DNA from: CBDCWT01 sp965223305
GTDB lineage: Bacteria; Planctomycetota; Planctomycetia; Pirellulales; Pirellulaceae
Length of the DNA stretch: 64,000 nt
Reading direction: 5' to 3'
Assembly (NCBI GenBank): GCA_965223305.1
Contig: CBDCWT010000019.1
Location: forward strand, 1 to 64,000
Part shown: positions 52,296 through 61,683 of the stretch, piece after piece
Numbering within the stretch: the stretch's first letter is position 1
Layout of the letters: each line of letters starts with the position of its first letter
Notes under the pieces: generated by a model
Databases searched by the model: none
What the model was told of the DNA's origin: nothing
The model's input: the letters and a program-made list of their open reading frames with translations, nothing else
Position numbers and translations under genes: made by a program

Positions 52296-54101
52296 ATGAT
52301 CTCCAAGAATTCAACTCTGCAGAAGGTCATCAGCGCCACCGGAGCAACCCAGGTGGGTCCCGGACAGTGGACCGGTCGGTGTCCCGCACACAAGGACTCG
52401 GACCCATCACTGTCGATCTCAGAGAGCAACGGCAAGGTGATGGTCCACTGTCACACTCGTCGGTGTGACTTCTCGTCAATTGCGAAATCACTCGGGATGT
52501 CACCGAGCGATTTTGGATCTGGATCGGGACCGAGAAAACCCAAGACGACTCGCTCGCACAAGAAGACTTTCAAATCGGCCAAGGCAGCAGCAGCGCGTCT
52601 CAATTCGCAGATGGGCAGCAAGTACTCCGCGAGCTGGGCTTATCACTCCGCAGACGGTGAGCTAATCGGAGTGATCCTCCGCTGGGATCGGCAGGATGGT
52701 GGCAAGGACATCCGTCCAATATCGAAGGCTGGCAAACGCAAATGGGTCTTGGGTGGCATGGAGGAACCCAGACCACTCTATCGCCTACCCGAGGTCGTCA
52801 ACGCTGATCGAGTGTATGTCACGGAGGGAGAGAAGGCAGCTGACGCTGCGCGGAAGATGGGGCTGTGCGCAACCACATCACCCCACGGCTCGCAGTCCGC
52901 TCGCAAGACAGACTGGTCACCGCTGATCGGCAAGGATGTCGTGATCCTCCCTGACAATGACGAGGCCGGTCGCAAGTTCGCTCAATCTGTGGCATCTCTA
53001 TTACTTGGGGAGGACGCCAATGCCCAAGTCCGAATCGTCTCGCTTCCCGACTTACCAGAGAAGGAGGACATCGCCGATTGGCACGGCGCAGTTGAAGAAC
53101 TGGAGGCGCTGGTAGATCAAACTCCGATGGAGGTACCTCCATCGGATCTACCCGACCGAGTATTGTTTTCTCCTATCACCGAAACTGAGCTGGACGAGGT
53201 GGATGAAATGAGATGGATCTGGAACGGTTACGTAGGTCGCGAATCGTCGACGTTACTGGTGGGTGATCCCAAGGCCGGCAAAACCACTTTATTAGTCGAG
53301 TTACTCCGGCAGTTGGCAGGTGGTGAGCTAGCTGGTCAGGAGGTGAAATCGGCAAGGGCTGTCGTGATCACCGAGGAGGGTAAGGGTCTCTGGAAGAGTC
53401 GGCACGACCGCCGTGGATTTAATGGGCATGTCTCGTTCGCGATTCGACCCTTCAAGGGGCGGCCGCGCCCGGAGGTGTGGGCTGACTACATTAGGCAAGT
53501 CGCCGCCTATGTGAGGCGCGGCGACTTTGATGTGGTGGTGATCGATACCTGGCAATCGCTCAATCCCTCTGACGACGAAAACGCATCGGCAAAGACGACC
53601 GCTGCATTGGCACCATTGCAATTGGTCACTGAGGCTGGGGGCGCTGTCGTGATCGTGCACCACCTGCGCAAATCGGGAGGCTCATCCGGGCAAGGTGTCC
53701 GAGGTAGCTCCGCTCTCGTGGGCGGAGTCGATACCATCGTGGAGTTACGCAGGTACTCCACGAGCAAGCGCACTGATCGCCGCCGCACCCTGGTTAGCAA
53801 TGGACGGTATGACGCAACTCCCGATGAGGTCGTGATCGAGTTGACTGATGAGGGTTACCGCTGCATTGGTGATGGCAGCGCTGCGCACGCCGAGGATCGC
53901 ATAGAGATCATCAAGCAAATCTTGGACGGTGAGGACAACCCGCTCACGGTGGATGAGATCCTCAACGAGTGGCCCAAGGGTCACATCAAACCGTCCAAGT
54001 CCACGCTCCAAGAGGATCTGAAATTTGGCTTGGAGGACGAGCAATGGCAGCGCCGAGGCCGTGGCACCAAAGGCGCTCCGCACAAATATTGGTTGGATTG
54101 A
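52296..54101 (+). CDS. Primase-helicase (zinc finger - Toprim - RepA-like AAA)
   Basis: 601 residues. An N-terminal CHC2-like zinc motif (C29, H32, C52, C57; GRCPAHKDSDPSL and HCHTRRCDF) is followed by a Toprim domain (VYVTEGEKAADAA; ILPDNDEAG) and a RecA-fold helicase domain with Walker A VGDPKAGKTTLL and Walker B DVVVIDTWQSL. The C-terminal 90 residues look like a winged helix (ADEIL-type NPLTVDEILNEWP). This is the layout of phage and satellite replication primases. It sits directly before the palindrome cluster that I take as the origin. Confidence 0.85.
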   Translation: MISKNSTLQKVISATGATQVGPGQWTGRCPAHKDSDPSLSISESNGKVMVHCHTRRCDFSSIAKSLGMSPSDFGSGSGPRKPKTTRSHKKTFKSAKAAAARLNSQMGSKYSASWAYHSADGELIGVILRWDRQDGGKDIRPISKAGKRKWVLGGMEEPRPLYRLPEVVNADRVYVTEGEKAADAARKMGLCATTSPHGSQSARKTDWSPLIGKDVVILPDNDEAGRKFAQSVASLLLGEDANAQVRIVSLPDLPEKEDIADWHGAVEELEALVDQTPMEVPPSDLPDRVLFSPITETELDEVDEMRWIWNGYVGRESSTLLVGDPKAGKTTLLVELLRQLAGGELAGQEVKSARAVVITEEGKGLWKSRHDRRGFNGHVSFAIRPFKGRPRPEVWADYIRQVAAYVRRGDFDVVVIDTWQSLNPSDDENASAKTTAALAPLQLVTEAGGAVVIVHHLRKSGGSSGQGVRGSSALVGGVDTIVELRRYSTSKRTDRRRTLVSNGRYDATPDEVVIELTDEGYRCIGDGSAAHAEDRIEIIKQILDGEDNPLTVDEILNEWPKGHIKPSKSTLQEDLKFGLEDEQWQRRGRGTKGAPHKYWLD

Positions 54102-54179
54102 GTCAGGCTCTGCGCGGCGCACAAATCAGTTTCGTTGCGCGTGTGAAATTGACTATCAGCAAAGTTGTGCTAGCTAATC

Positions 54180-54425
54180 TTGATTCAAGATTCGTCCAGA
54201 CGAGCACACGGCAGTTTTCCGTTGCGCTGGTGTTTTTTGAATTCTTCCAACAACCCTACTCCTTATTAATAAGGAGTAGAGGTTGGATGAATAGAATTAA
54301 GTATTGGCAAAATATAGACTTACGACATTTTGCCATTGTATTCGTCCAGACCGGTCTGGACGAATACACATTCGATTCGTCCAACCTCCAACCCCTAGGG
54401 AAAAATCTGGACGAATCTTGAATTT
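54180..54425. other. Origin-like palindrome and iteron cluster
   Basis: Two perfect palindromes: 24 bp at 54,256-54,279 (ctactccttattaataaggagtag halves meet at tta|taa) and 32 bp at 54,337-54,368. The latter is built from two facing attcgtccaga boxes. Further boxes lie at 54,190-54,200, 54,375-54,383 and, inverted, 54,406-54,416. AT-rich DNA separates them. Position directly after the primase-helicase gene supports an origin of replication. Confidence 0.75.
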
Positions 54426-54629
54426 CAAAGCGCAACGGCAGGAGGTTTGTAGTCCGGCAAACACACTCCCGCGCGACGTTACGACCCCGGGGACACCCCT
54501 CAGGTGTCCCCGTCGAGGAGTCGGTGACGGTTGGTGTCTTGAAGGTCTTTTCAACTCGGTGTTTCCTGTCACATTGGCGTTTTGCATTGCGGTTTGTTTT
54601 TGCTTGGCACATTTGGAGGGACTTAGAAA
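54426..54629. other. Intergenic stretch
   Basis: Holds a hairpin (ccggggacacccctcaggtgtccccg, halves of 10 bp) at about 54,487-54,513 that could end the primase transcript. No gene seen. Confidence 0.5.
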
Positions 54630-55088
54630 GTGACGGAACCCACGCTCAGCAAAGTAGGCTCCTTCTGTTCAATTCTGAGCGCAGTGGCAGTCTTCCTATT
54701 GCAGCCACTTGAGTTGAACGACCTGGCAATCGTCTTCTGGTGGGTCATCACGATTTTCACATTGATTGCAGCCGCTTCCGTCTATTTCACTCGGCCGTCC
54801 GATTTTCACCGACTGATCTTCGTTGTGATCTTCGTGGCACAAATCCCACCGTTCGTCACCTCATGGTCGGAAAGAACCGAGCGAGACACAACCTTCACTC
54901 TTGTCCCTGACAAACCAGAACTGAACTCGCAACTAGATCTTCAGGACACAAACCGAGAACTTCAGCACGAAGCTTACCTGTCACTCCACTTCCGCAAGGC
55001 AATAGCACACCTGGTGGGGATGTGCGCTGCGCTCTTCGGCTGCACCGTGGCAGCAAACCGCCAATATCGACTATTTCGGATTGACTAG
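54630..55088 (+). CDS. Small membrane protein of the element
   Basis: 152 residues from a GTG at 54,630 with GGAGGG nine bases upstream. Hydrophobic segments at about 12-30, 35-55, 63-83 and 120-142. The loop between the third and fourth is charged and would be 40 residues long. No family recognised. Small membrane proteins in such elements often act in superinfection exclusion or defence; that is inference only. Confidence 0.65.
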   Translation: MTEPTLSKVGSFCSILSAVAVFLLQPLELNDLAIVFWWVITIFTLIAAASVYFTRPSDFHRLIFVVIFVAQIPPFVTSWSERTERDTTFTLVPDKPELNSQLDLQDTNRELQHEAYLSLHFRKAIAHLVGMCAALFGCTVAANRQYRLFRID

Positions 55089-55168
55089 GTCAACAAAAAC
55101 AGTGTTGGTCAATCGAAATCTCGAATGTCTCAACGAGTTTCATTTCACAACACTGGGAAGACACTCAA

Positions 55169-55987
55169 ATGTCTAAAGAGCAATTCAGCAAGAACAACTC
55201 GGGAGAAACCATGAACCTGGAAATGGAGGAGGCCTGGCCAACCGAGATCGGTGATTACTTAGCAGCTCACCATGACCTCTTACTAGCTCATGCAAAACGT
55301 CAACAGGAGATAAGCAAGGCAATCATCGAGCAGCAGGGAAAGAGACGCAAGCAGATACCGGACGGGATCAGCATTCGGGCACAAGCAGCACAGGTTACCA
55401 GTCTATTACCCGAGCGAATCCGGTGTTGGCATTGCACTCGACTACGGGATGAGGAAATCACCTGGGTAGTGCAGGAGGGGATGGAGGTACCGAGTCAGGA
55501 ACTGTTACTGCGCAAGATTCAGGCGGCAGAGAATAGTGGTGACCTGGACCAAGCAACTGCAGCTCTTCTCCGAAATCAAAAACCAGACCCAGATCGCTTC
55601 GGAGAGATTCATTTCGTAATGCAACCACCTGCGCACGTCGACGAAACGTACGTCGATTGTTTCTTCAGGCACTGGGGTGGTGAGATTCTGTCGTTGGATC
55701 TTTCCTACGATGAACAGAGTGACGTAAAGCAGACGCTGAGGAAAGTCGGCACGCCTTGTGTTATTGAAGCTGACCTAGTTGCCCACAATCTCAAGAATCA
55801 CGCAAACATTGGCAAGAAGATCATTCTTCGCTATCTCAGCATCCATGGCTTCGGCGTCGATGAGTGGTTCCATGAAGACTTGACTTTAAAACGAGTTCCG
55901 GGGACCGACATCCGACGCGTAGTTACCCGCAGTGATGTGGAGTTCGCAAAACTCACCGGATGTGACGCATGGCAAGACCCGCTATGA
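55169..55987 (+). CDS. Unknown element protein
   Basis: 272 residues (an ATG at 55,211 is an alternative start). A basic helix at residues about 40-65 is followed by RCWHCTRLRDEE, half of a possible zinc site, and a compact alpha/beta region (RFGEIHFVMQPPAHVDETYV; GTPCVIEADLVAHNL). No known fold recognised. It stands alone between the membrane protein and the recombinase. Confidence 0.6.
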   Translation: MSKEQFSKNNSGETMNLEMEEAWPTEIGDYLAAHHDLLLAHAKRQQEISKAIIEQQGKRRKQIPDGISIRAQAAQVTSLLPERIRCWHCTRLRDEEITWVVQEGMEVPSQELLLRKIQAAENSGDLDQATAALLRNQKPDPDRFGEIHFVMQPPAHVDETYVDCFFRHWGGEILSLDLSYDEQSDVKQTLRKVGTPCVIEADLVAHNLKNHANIGKKIILRYLSIHGFGVDEWFHEDLTLKRVPGTDIRRVVTRSDVEFAKLTGCDAWQDPL

Positions 55988-56290
55988 TTGGAAGATCATG
56001 GCAGACAACCCTTAACTGGGGTGTGACCGGCAACAGAACGGCACACGGACTGAACTTACTGAGAAGGACATCCCAAACACTCACCCGGACATCCCAAACA
56101 CTCACCCGCAGCGCCCCTACCTCATCTCCGTTCGGCAAACCGCAGTCAGCAACCAAACCGCAAAGAATCAACCCTCCCCCAACGGCACACGAAAAGTGCC
56201 AGCAAAACACCGCATCAGCAGCTCAGCAAAACCGCAAAGTTTCGATTAAAGATGGCCCTAGGCGGTAGGGTCCCTCGCTGTTAGCACTGG
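55988..56290. repeat. Intergenic stretch with a 21-bp tandem repeat
   Basis: The unit acatcccaaacactcacccg occurs twice in tandem near 56,068-56,109. The rest is C/A-rich with no open frame of note. Confidence 0.6.
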
Positions 56291-56537
56291 ATGAGTCAGT
56301 CACCAGATCAGCAAGGGGGGACACCAATGGGGACATCTGCAAAGCACATCGCCGTCTACATCCGCGTCTCGAGCAACCAGCAAGAGTACCGATCGCAAGA
56401 GCCGGATCTCGTCCGATGGACTACCAACCAGGATGAGACGGTGAAAACGTACCGTGACAAGGTCAGTGGGAAGACCATGTCACGACCGGGATGGACTCGA
56501 CTGGAGAATGACCTTCGCGCAGGGAAGGTCATTACGG

Positions 56538-58005
56538 GGCCGAGCAAGCTTCGTTCTGTAAATTCTGTTGATCTTCTTCTCAGTGGTTCGGTGCGGCTTC
56601 GCCGCCAGTTTCTTTTTCGTTCACGCAGACCGGGGGGCTCATTGCCGCCCCCCTGGACCCCCGCTAGCCTTTCTCTGTGTTCCGTTTTCTAATACGCTAG
56701 TTTGCATCGTGAGATAGATCTTGCCGGTCTCCCAATCTTCGCTGGTCTCACTGAGGACCGCACTGACGAGACGCAGTAACGACGCTTCGTTCGGGAACAA
56801 CGTCGCGACGCGTGTTCGTCGTTTGATCTCTTGATTCAATCTCTCCAGCACGTTCGTGGTCCGCAACCGACGCCAATGACTTGGTGGCAGCTCGAAGACC
56901 GTCAGGCCTTCGGGTACGTTAGTTTCCATCCATGCTGTGAGATCGGGCGCAGTGCTTTCATACTTGTTGCGCAGTTGCGCGAGCAGCCGGTCCGCTTCAT
57001 GGCGGTCCGGGGCATTGAACACGCTGCGCAAGTCTTGCATGACTTCGGTTCGCATGGCGACTTTGGGAACGTAGTGCACTGCATTCTGCATCAAGTGAAA
57101 TTGGCAACGTTGCCAGGCGATTCCGGGGAAGCACGCTTTACGTGCTTGCTTCAAACCAGAGTGGTCGTCTGACACGATCAATTGAATACCGTGGAGGCCT
57201 CGATCGATCAGGCTTTTCAAGAACTCGCGCCAATGAACCTCAGCTTCAGACAAGGAAACACTCACGCCGAGCACGCTACGTCGGCCATTCTCGAGGATGC
57301 CTATCGCGACCAGGACGGCGCAGTCACGCACGCTGCCACCGTGACGGACTTTCTCGTACCGCGCATCCAGGATGACGTACGGAACCGTGCCTAAGGGGCG
57401 TTCACGCCATGCCTGGAGTTCCTGATCGAGTAGCTCAGCCGCTCGGCTCACCTGGCTGCTGCTCACGTCTAGGCCACACAATTCTTGAGTGATCTCCGCC
57501 ACTTTCCTGGTTGACACACCTTGGACATACATCTCGGCGACCGCCAATTTCAGAGCCCGTTCACTGCGTTCGCCGCGTTCCAGCGCTGATGGATAAAACT
57601 CCACGTCCCGTGTCTGAGGAACGTTCAAGCTCAGACGGCCAAGGCGGCTGTTCACTGTCTTCGGCTTGAAGCCGTTGGAATAACCGCGCCGCGACTCGCT
57701 GCGCTGATACGGCATCGCGCCAAGCGCATCTGAGCGCTCCAGCTTCATCGCCTCGTTCATCAGGATCTCAATCGCTTGAGCCATACCGTCGAAACCATGC
57801 TCGCTCAATAGTTGGAGAAGCTCCTCGAAACGGGTAGATTGATCTTCGTGGGTCATGTGGGTCTCCTTTCGCTTGAGTGATGACTTGCGAAAAGAGGATC
57901 AACATTGGCCCACGCTTTTCAAGCGGACCTACCAGAGGCGTTCCGGCTTCGCTACGCTACCGCCGGAATCCCTCTGTGCTTTTACAGAAAGAAAGTTACA
58001 CCACC
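56538..58005 (-). mobile_element. IS256-family insertion sequence (1,468 bp)
   Basis: The 8-bp direct repeat CATTACGG flanks it on both sides (56,530-56,537 and 58,006-58,013). Imperfect terminal inverted repeats of about 25 bp share the block TTCTGTAAA. One transposase gene fills most of its length. Confidence 0.93.
56639..57856 (-). CDS. IS256-family (mutator-type) transposase
   Basis: 405 residues, the family's usual length. The N-terminal domain has SRRGYSNGFKPKTVNSRLG and LPQTRD-like NVPQTRDVEFYP. The DDE catalytic residues lie in YVILDARYEKVRHGG (Asp), IVSDDHSGLKQA (Asp) and LERLNQEIKRRTRVATLFP (Glu), with the conserved CQFH motif (WQRCQFHLMQN) between. It appears intact, so the insertion may still be active. 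Confidence 0.95.
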   Translation of the reverse strand: MTHEDQSTRFEELLQLLSEHGFDGMAQAIEILMNEAMKLERSDALGAMPYQRSESRRGYSNGFKPKTVNSRLGRLSLNVPQTRDVEFYPSALERGERSERALKLAVAEMYVQGVSTRKVAEITQELCGLDVSSSQVSRAAELLDQELQAWRERPLGTVPYVILDARYEKVRHGGSVRDCAVLVAIGILENGRRSVLGVSVSLSEAEVHWREFLKSLIDRGLHGIQLIVSDDHSGLKQARKACFPGIAWQRCQFHLMQNAVHYVPKVAMRTEVMQDLRSVFNAPDRHEADRLLAQLRNKYESTAPDLTAWMETNVPEGLTVFELPPSHWRRLRTTNVLERLNQEIKRRTRVATLFPNEASLLRLVSAVLSETSEDWETGKIYLTMQTSVLENGTQRKASGGPGGRQ

Positions 58006-58634
58006 CATTACGGTGGTCGTGTGGAGATTGGATAGACTTGGCAGAACGGCATCAGGACTGACTGCGCTGTTCGATGACTTGGCAAAACGCAAAATCAACT
58101 TGGTCAGTCTCAAAGATGGATTGGACCTATCAACACCAGCAGGAAGACTCATGGCCAATGTCCTCGCCTCGGTCGCACAATACGAGACGGAGGTGAGGGG
58201 AGAGAGGGTTCGCGCAGGTCAAGCAGTCGCGAAGGCGCAAGGGAAGCGCTGGGGCGGTTCCATCAAAGGCAAACGCAAGAAAGTCACTCCGGCAACCGAG
58301 AGGACCATTCACCGGCTCAAGTCGGACGGTGAGTCAGTTGCATCCATCGCGAGGACCGTGGGACTGACCCGACCAACGGTGTACTCCGTCTTGAAGACGT
58401 CCCAGGCGGACGCCTAACGAGCGATCTCCTTAAAGGACAGGGAGACCACCATACAGAATAGATCGCTCGTTAGAGTCGACCACAGCGCGGCAATTTCGGG
58501 GATAGATGATTCGCGACTCAAAGAGGGTCCATGTGAATCATCTACCAGTCAGCGGACATTTGACGGATTTCTGGATTCTGATAGGGTCGACTCGGTGAAC
58601 TTGTACGTAGGGTCCCACCCCGGGTATTGATTCA

Positions 58635-59057
58635 ATGGCCGCACGAAGACCAACCAGAAACAAAGATCGTAAGGCCAAGACTCCCGCCACGATCCCCTCG
58701 CGTTTCGTTCCGCAGTTTTTTGAAAACGATGTAGACAAGAGACAGATCGCCGTTAAGGCGATTAAACGACGGTACCAAGAGCTCAAAGACGATGTGGGGT
58801 GTGACAGTCACCAGAAGGATTTACTGATTCAGCGCGCAGTGTTCCTGTCGATCGTGTTGGAGACGTTGGAGGTGGAGGCGATCAAGACTCAGAGTTTTGA
58901 GAAGTTGGGAGTTTGGATCCAAGGCTGCAACTCCCTCTCGGGACTACTGACCAAGTTGGGGTTGGCAAAGACAATGAAGGATGCGCAGTCACTCCAGGAA
59001 ATCGTGGCAACAACCAAGTCGAACGGGAATGGCAAAGGCAGGAGGCGCACGGAGTGA
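58635..59057 (+). CDS. Terminase small subunit-like protein
   Basis: 140 residues with a basic N terminus (MAARRPTRNKDRKAK), a helical middle (DKRQIAVKAIKRRYQEL) and a C-terminal helix pair. Sequence alone is weak, but size, composition and direct coupling to the large terminase gene (GTGA overlap at 59,054-59,057) support a DNA-recognising small terminase. Confidence 0.6.
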   Translation: MAARRPTRNKDRKAKTPATIPSRFVPQFFENDVDKRQIAVKAIKRRYQELKDDVGCDSHQKDLLIQRAVFLSIVLETLEVEAIKTQSFEKLGVWIQGCNSLSGLLTKLGLAKTMKDAQSLQEIVATTKSNGNGKGRRRTE

Positions 59058-60547
59058 TCACCACCATCAATGTCCTCGACTGTCTCCACGACGAGCGCCT
59101 CTTCAAGCAGTTTTTTGATGGGGACTTGTCTACTTGGCGCAGTTGGCAAGCAGCACTGGCCTGTCTTTACGGGACTCCAGTGCAAGGAATCCGGTCCAAG
59201 TCCGTCATCAAGAAAGCAACGGGAAGATTAGCAGCAACGATACCCCAGTCCGGCTTTGACGTTGCGCTTTTCCTCTGTGGTCGCAGGTCCGGCAAGAGCA
59301 AGATCGTCTCGGCAGTGGCAGGATACGAGGCGTTGTTCGGGGAGGGGTTACGACGACTATCTCCGGGGGAGCAGGCCATGGTGGCCGTAATCAGTCCGTC
59401 CAAGGCACAGAGTGGCATCATCCGGAAGTATCTCCGAGGACTGTTCCGCTCCGCACCCGCTCTCGAACAGGAAGTCGCAGACGAGCAACGAGAGGGATTC
59501 ACACTCCGCAACGGAGTCAGAATCCAAGTCCTCTCTGGTGATTGGAGATTAGTGAGGGGATTCACGTTGCTAGCTTGTGTCTTGGACGAGGTGTGTTTCT
59601 TTCAGTCATCGGAAGAGATGAAACAGAAGAGTGACAAGGAACTGATTAACGCAGTCCTCCCTGCGCTGTCCACAACCAACGGGAAGTTGGTTGCAATCAG
59701 CAGTGTCTACGCTCGCAAAGGCTGGGCACACGAGACGTGGAAGCGCCACTGGGGGATGGACCAGTCCGATACTTTGGTTTGGCTCGCTCCATCCAGACTC
59801 ATGAATCCCACTCTCCCCCAATCAGTCGTGGAGAGAGCTCTACGAGAAGACTTAGCAGCAGCTCGCGCCGAGTACCTCTCCGAGTGGAGAGACGATGTCA
59901 GTAGCTATTTACCTCGTGATGTAATCGAGAGTTGTGTCATCCCAAATAGAACCGAACTCCTCCCCAACAGCACATCCCGGTACTCAGCATTCGTGGATGT
60001 CTCCGGGGGTCGGCACGACGATGCAGCATTGGCAATCGCTCACAAGGAGGGTGACCAGGTGGTGATTGATTTTGCGCGAGCTTGGAAACCCCCACTCAGT
60101 CCCGAACACGTGGTCGCCGAGATGGCCCAAGACCTACGTCGATACGAGGTACGACACGTGACAGGGGACGCCTACGGCGCCGAGTGGGTCAGTCAGACGT
60201 TCCGCCGTTTTGGGATTAGATACCGGAAAGCAGACCGTCCCAAGGCGCAACTGTACCTGGAACTACTCCCATTGATCACCAGCAAGCTAATTGAGTTACC
60301 TGATAACACCACCTTGGTCACGCAATTGGCAGCGCTCGAAAGGCGCACTCGAAGTGGAGGTCGTGACATCATCGACCACCCACGAGGACATCACGACGAC
60401 CTCGCAAACGCAGTGGCAGGGGCAGCAGCACTAGCAAGCAACAAGTCCAAGAGAGTACTTGGGACGTTCGGCGAGTACGACGATGAACCACAAGGACGTG
60501 GCAAACTGATCAATTTTCTAATCAAGAGAGAGGCCAGAGTACTATGA
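59054..60547 (+). CDS. Terminase large subunit
   Basis: 497 residues from the GTG at 59,054, which follows a GGAGG 12 bases upstream and overlaps the previous stop. ATPase: Walker A LCGRRSGKSK (74-83), Walker B LLACVLDE (172-179) with the catalytic Glu. Nuclease of the RNase H fold: SAFVDVSGGRHDDAALAI (first Asp), a central DAYGAEW and the C-terminal GHHDDLANAVAGAA. The packaging motor is complete, so the element can probably be packaged into a helper's capsids. Confidence 0.88.
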   Translation: MITTINVLDCLHDERLFKQFFDGDLSTWRSWQAALACLYGTPVQGIRSKSVIKKATGRLAATIPQSGFDVALFLCGRRSGKSKIVSAVAGYEALFGEGLRRLSPGEQAMVAVISPSKAQSGIIRKYLRGLFRSAPALEQEVADEQREGFTLRNGVRIQVLSGDWRLVRGFTLLACVLDEVCFFQSSEEMKQKSDKELINAVLPALSTTNGKLVAISSVYARKGWAHETWKRHWGMDQSDTLVWLAPSRLMNPTLPQSVVERALREDLAAARAEYLSEWRDDVSSYLPRDVIESCVIPNRTELLPNSTSRYSAFVDVSGGRHDDAALAIAHKEGDQVVIDFARAWKPPLSPEHVVAEMAQDLRRYEVRHVTGDAYGAEWVSQTFRRFGIRYRKADRPKAQLYLELLPLITSKLIELPDNTTLVTQLAALERRTRSGGRDIIDHPRGHHDDLANAVAGAAALASNKSKRVLGTFGEYDDEPQGRGKLINFLIKREARVL

Positions 60548-61026
60548 ACACCCCACCCGGATGGGACGTTATGAGCCCACACCAGCGCACGGCGTGGTTC
60601 GATGAGCAGCATGGCAAAGACGAGGCTATCTTGGGCGAGAGTGGCTTCTGGATACTCTTCCCCGACGGCGCTCGGCGAGAACTCAACACACTGGGGGCAC
60701 TCATCGAGCCACCAGAGGATGAGCTGGAGCGACTCAGTGCAATCCAGCACTACCACGATCTCCTCCTCCATCGAGCAATCGCTGAGTTCCGTAATCTCCG
60801 ACAGCAACTGAGATGGGGTGTGCAGGCAGGCGGCTCGGTGAGCGACCACGAAAAGCAACGTCTCCGCGACCTGAGGGAGCAGGTCCTTGGTCACCGAAAG
60901 GACGTCAAGGATGTGGAGAAGCAAATCTACGACCATCCGAAAAATCAGCGCGAGCGCGAGTCACAGAGGCGCGACGAGGAACGGCGCTGGGAACAGCTCA
61001 GCGAAATCGAGTCAATCAACATTTAG
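60544..61026 (+). CDS. Coiled-coil protein of the element
   Basis: 160 residues, start overlapping the terminase stop (ATGA). Residues about 55-155 are strongly helical with many charged residues (LRDLREQVLGHRKDVKDVEK) and predict a coiled coil. The N-terminal 50 residues are rich in Trp and Pro. Position suggests a structural or packaging accessory role; no family recognised. Confidence 0.65.
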   Translation: MNTPPGWDVMSPHQRTAWFDEQHGKDEAILGESGFWILFPDGARRELNTLGALIEPPEDELERLSAIQHYHDLLLHRAIAEFRNLRQQLRWGVQAGGSVSDHEKQRLRDLREQVLGHRKDVKDVEKQIYDHPKNQRERESQRRDEERRWEQLSEIESINI

Positions 61027-61047
61027 AAAAGAGAGGAGACACAGATT

Positions 61048-61377
61048 ATGTTTAAACGAGCAATCCAATGTTCGCATCCAGGGGACCTGATTGTCCTACA
61101 GGCGAACTCACGAGAAGAGCTGGATCGGATGTGTGTGCACAGTATGAATGAGATTCTCGCGTTGCGAAAGGCGTTGGAGAAAACAACGACACTCACCACG
61201 AACGTACCTCCGAGGTCTCAAAAGGACCGTCCTCTCCCCCTCCCCTCGTTACACGAGGAGGGGGAGGTTGAAAGAGGGAATCAAGGCCCATTGACATTAC
61301 CAATCATGAATTTCGGAGACGAGAAGGATCGAGAGAAGGACCGGGACAAACCACTTGCGCTCCCGAGTCTCGATTAA
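61048..61377 (+). CDS. Small unknown protein
   Basis: 109 residues, with AGAGGAG eight bases before the ATG and 21 bp after the coiled-coil gene. The first 50 residues look globular (GDLIVLQANSREELDRMC); the rest is Pro/Asp-rich low complexity with two copies of KPLALPSL/RPLPLPSL. Confidence 0.6.
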   Translation: MFKRAIQCSHPGDLIVLQANSREELDRMCVHSMNEILALRKALEKTTTLTTNVPPRSQKDRPLPLPSLHEEGEVERGNQGPLTLPIMNFGDEKDREKDRDKPLALPSLD

Positions 61378-61683
61378 CGCCGTGTTGACTTCGGACGGGG
61401 AGTTCGGGTCTCCTCTCCCTCTCCGAGCAGCGCGGCCCGAGGGCCCTCCCCGCCCTTGGTACCCCGGGTCGGTCAGTGCGAGACCGACCCTGGGGGAGAA
61501 TCACGGAACTAAGACGTTTGATTGAGGGGTGAGGATTTTGTAGATTCATTCTTGGGAGGACAGGTGAGGCCTGATCACCTCACCTGGGTCGTTTCACAAA
61601 CGAATACCCTTTCGACGGCGACCACCTCCCCACTTTTTTCGTTTCGCGAAGTCGGGAGGGTGAGTAGTCGAGAGGGTTTCTCA
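61378..61683. other. Intergenic stretch before the integrase
   Basis: Contains a perfect 9-bp hairpin (gggtcggtc/gaccgaccc, 61,466-61,490) that may end the terminase operon, and a 9-bp inverted repeat (caggtgagg/cctcacctg, 61,561-61,586) that could be an operator for the integrase gene. Confidence 0.55.

Larger units (their letters stand above)
56327..58417 (+). pseudogene. Small serine recombinase interrupted by an IS256-family element
   Basis: The 5' piece (56,327-56,537) encodes the resolvase/invertase start IAVYIRVSSNQQEYRSQ with the catalytic Ser. The 3' piece (58,014-58,417) resumes in frame with VWRLDRLGRTASGL, ends the catalytic domain (ASVAQYETEVRGERVRAGQ) and adds a helix-turn-helix (SVASIARTVGLTRPTVYSVL). 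Precise removal of the insertion and one copy of its target duplication restores a 204-residue protein, a normal length for DNA invertases and resolvases. Confidence 0.92.
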
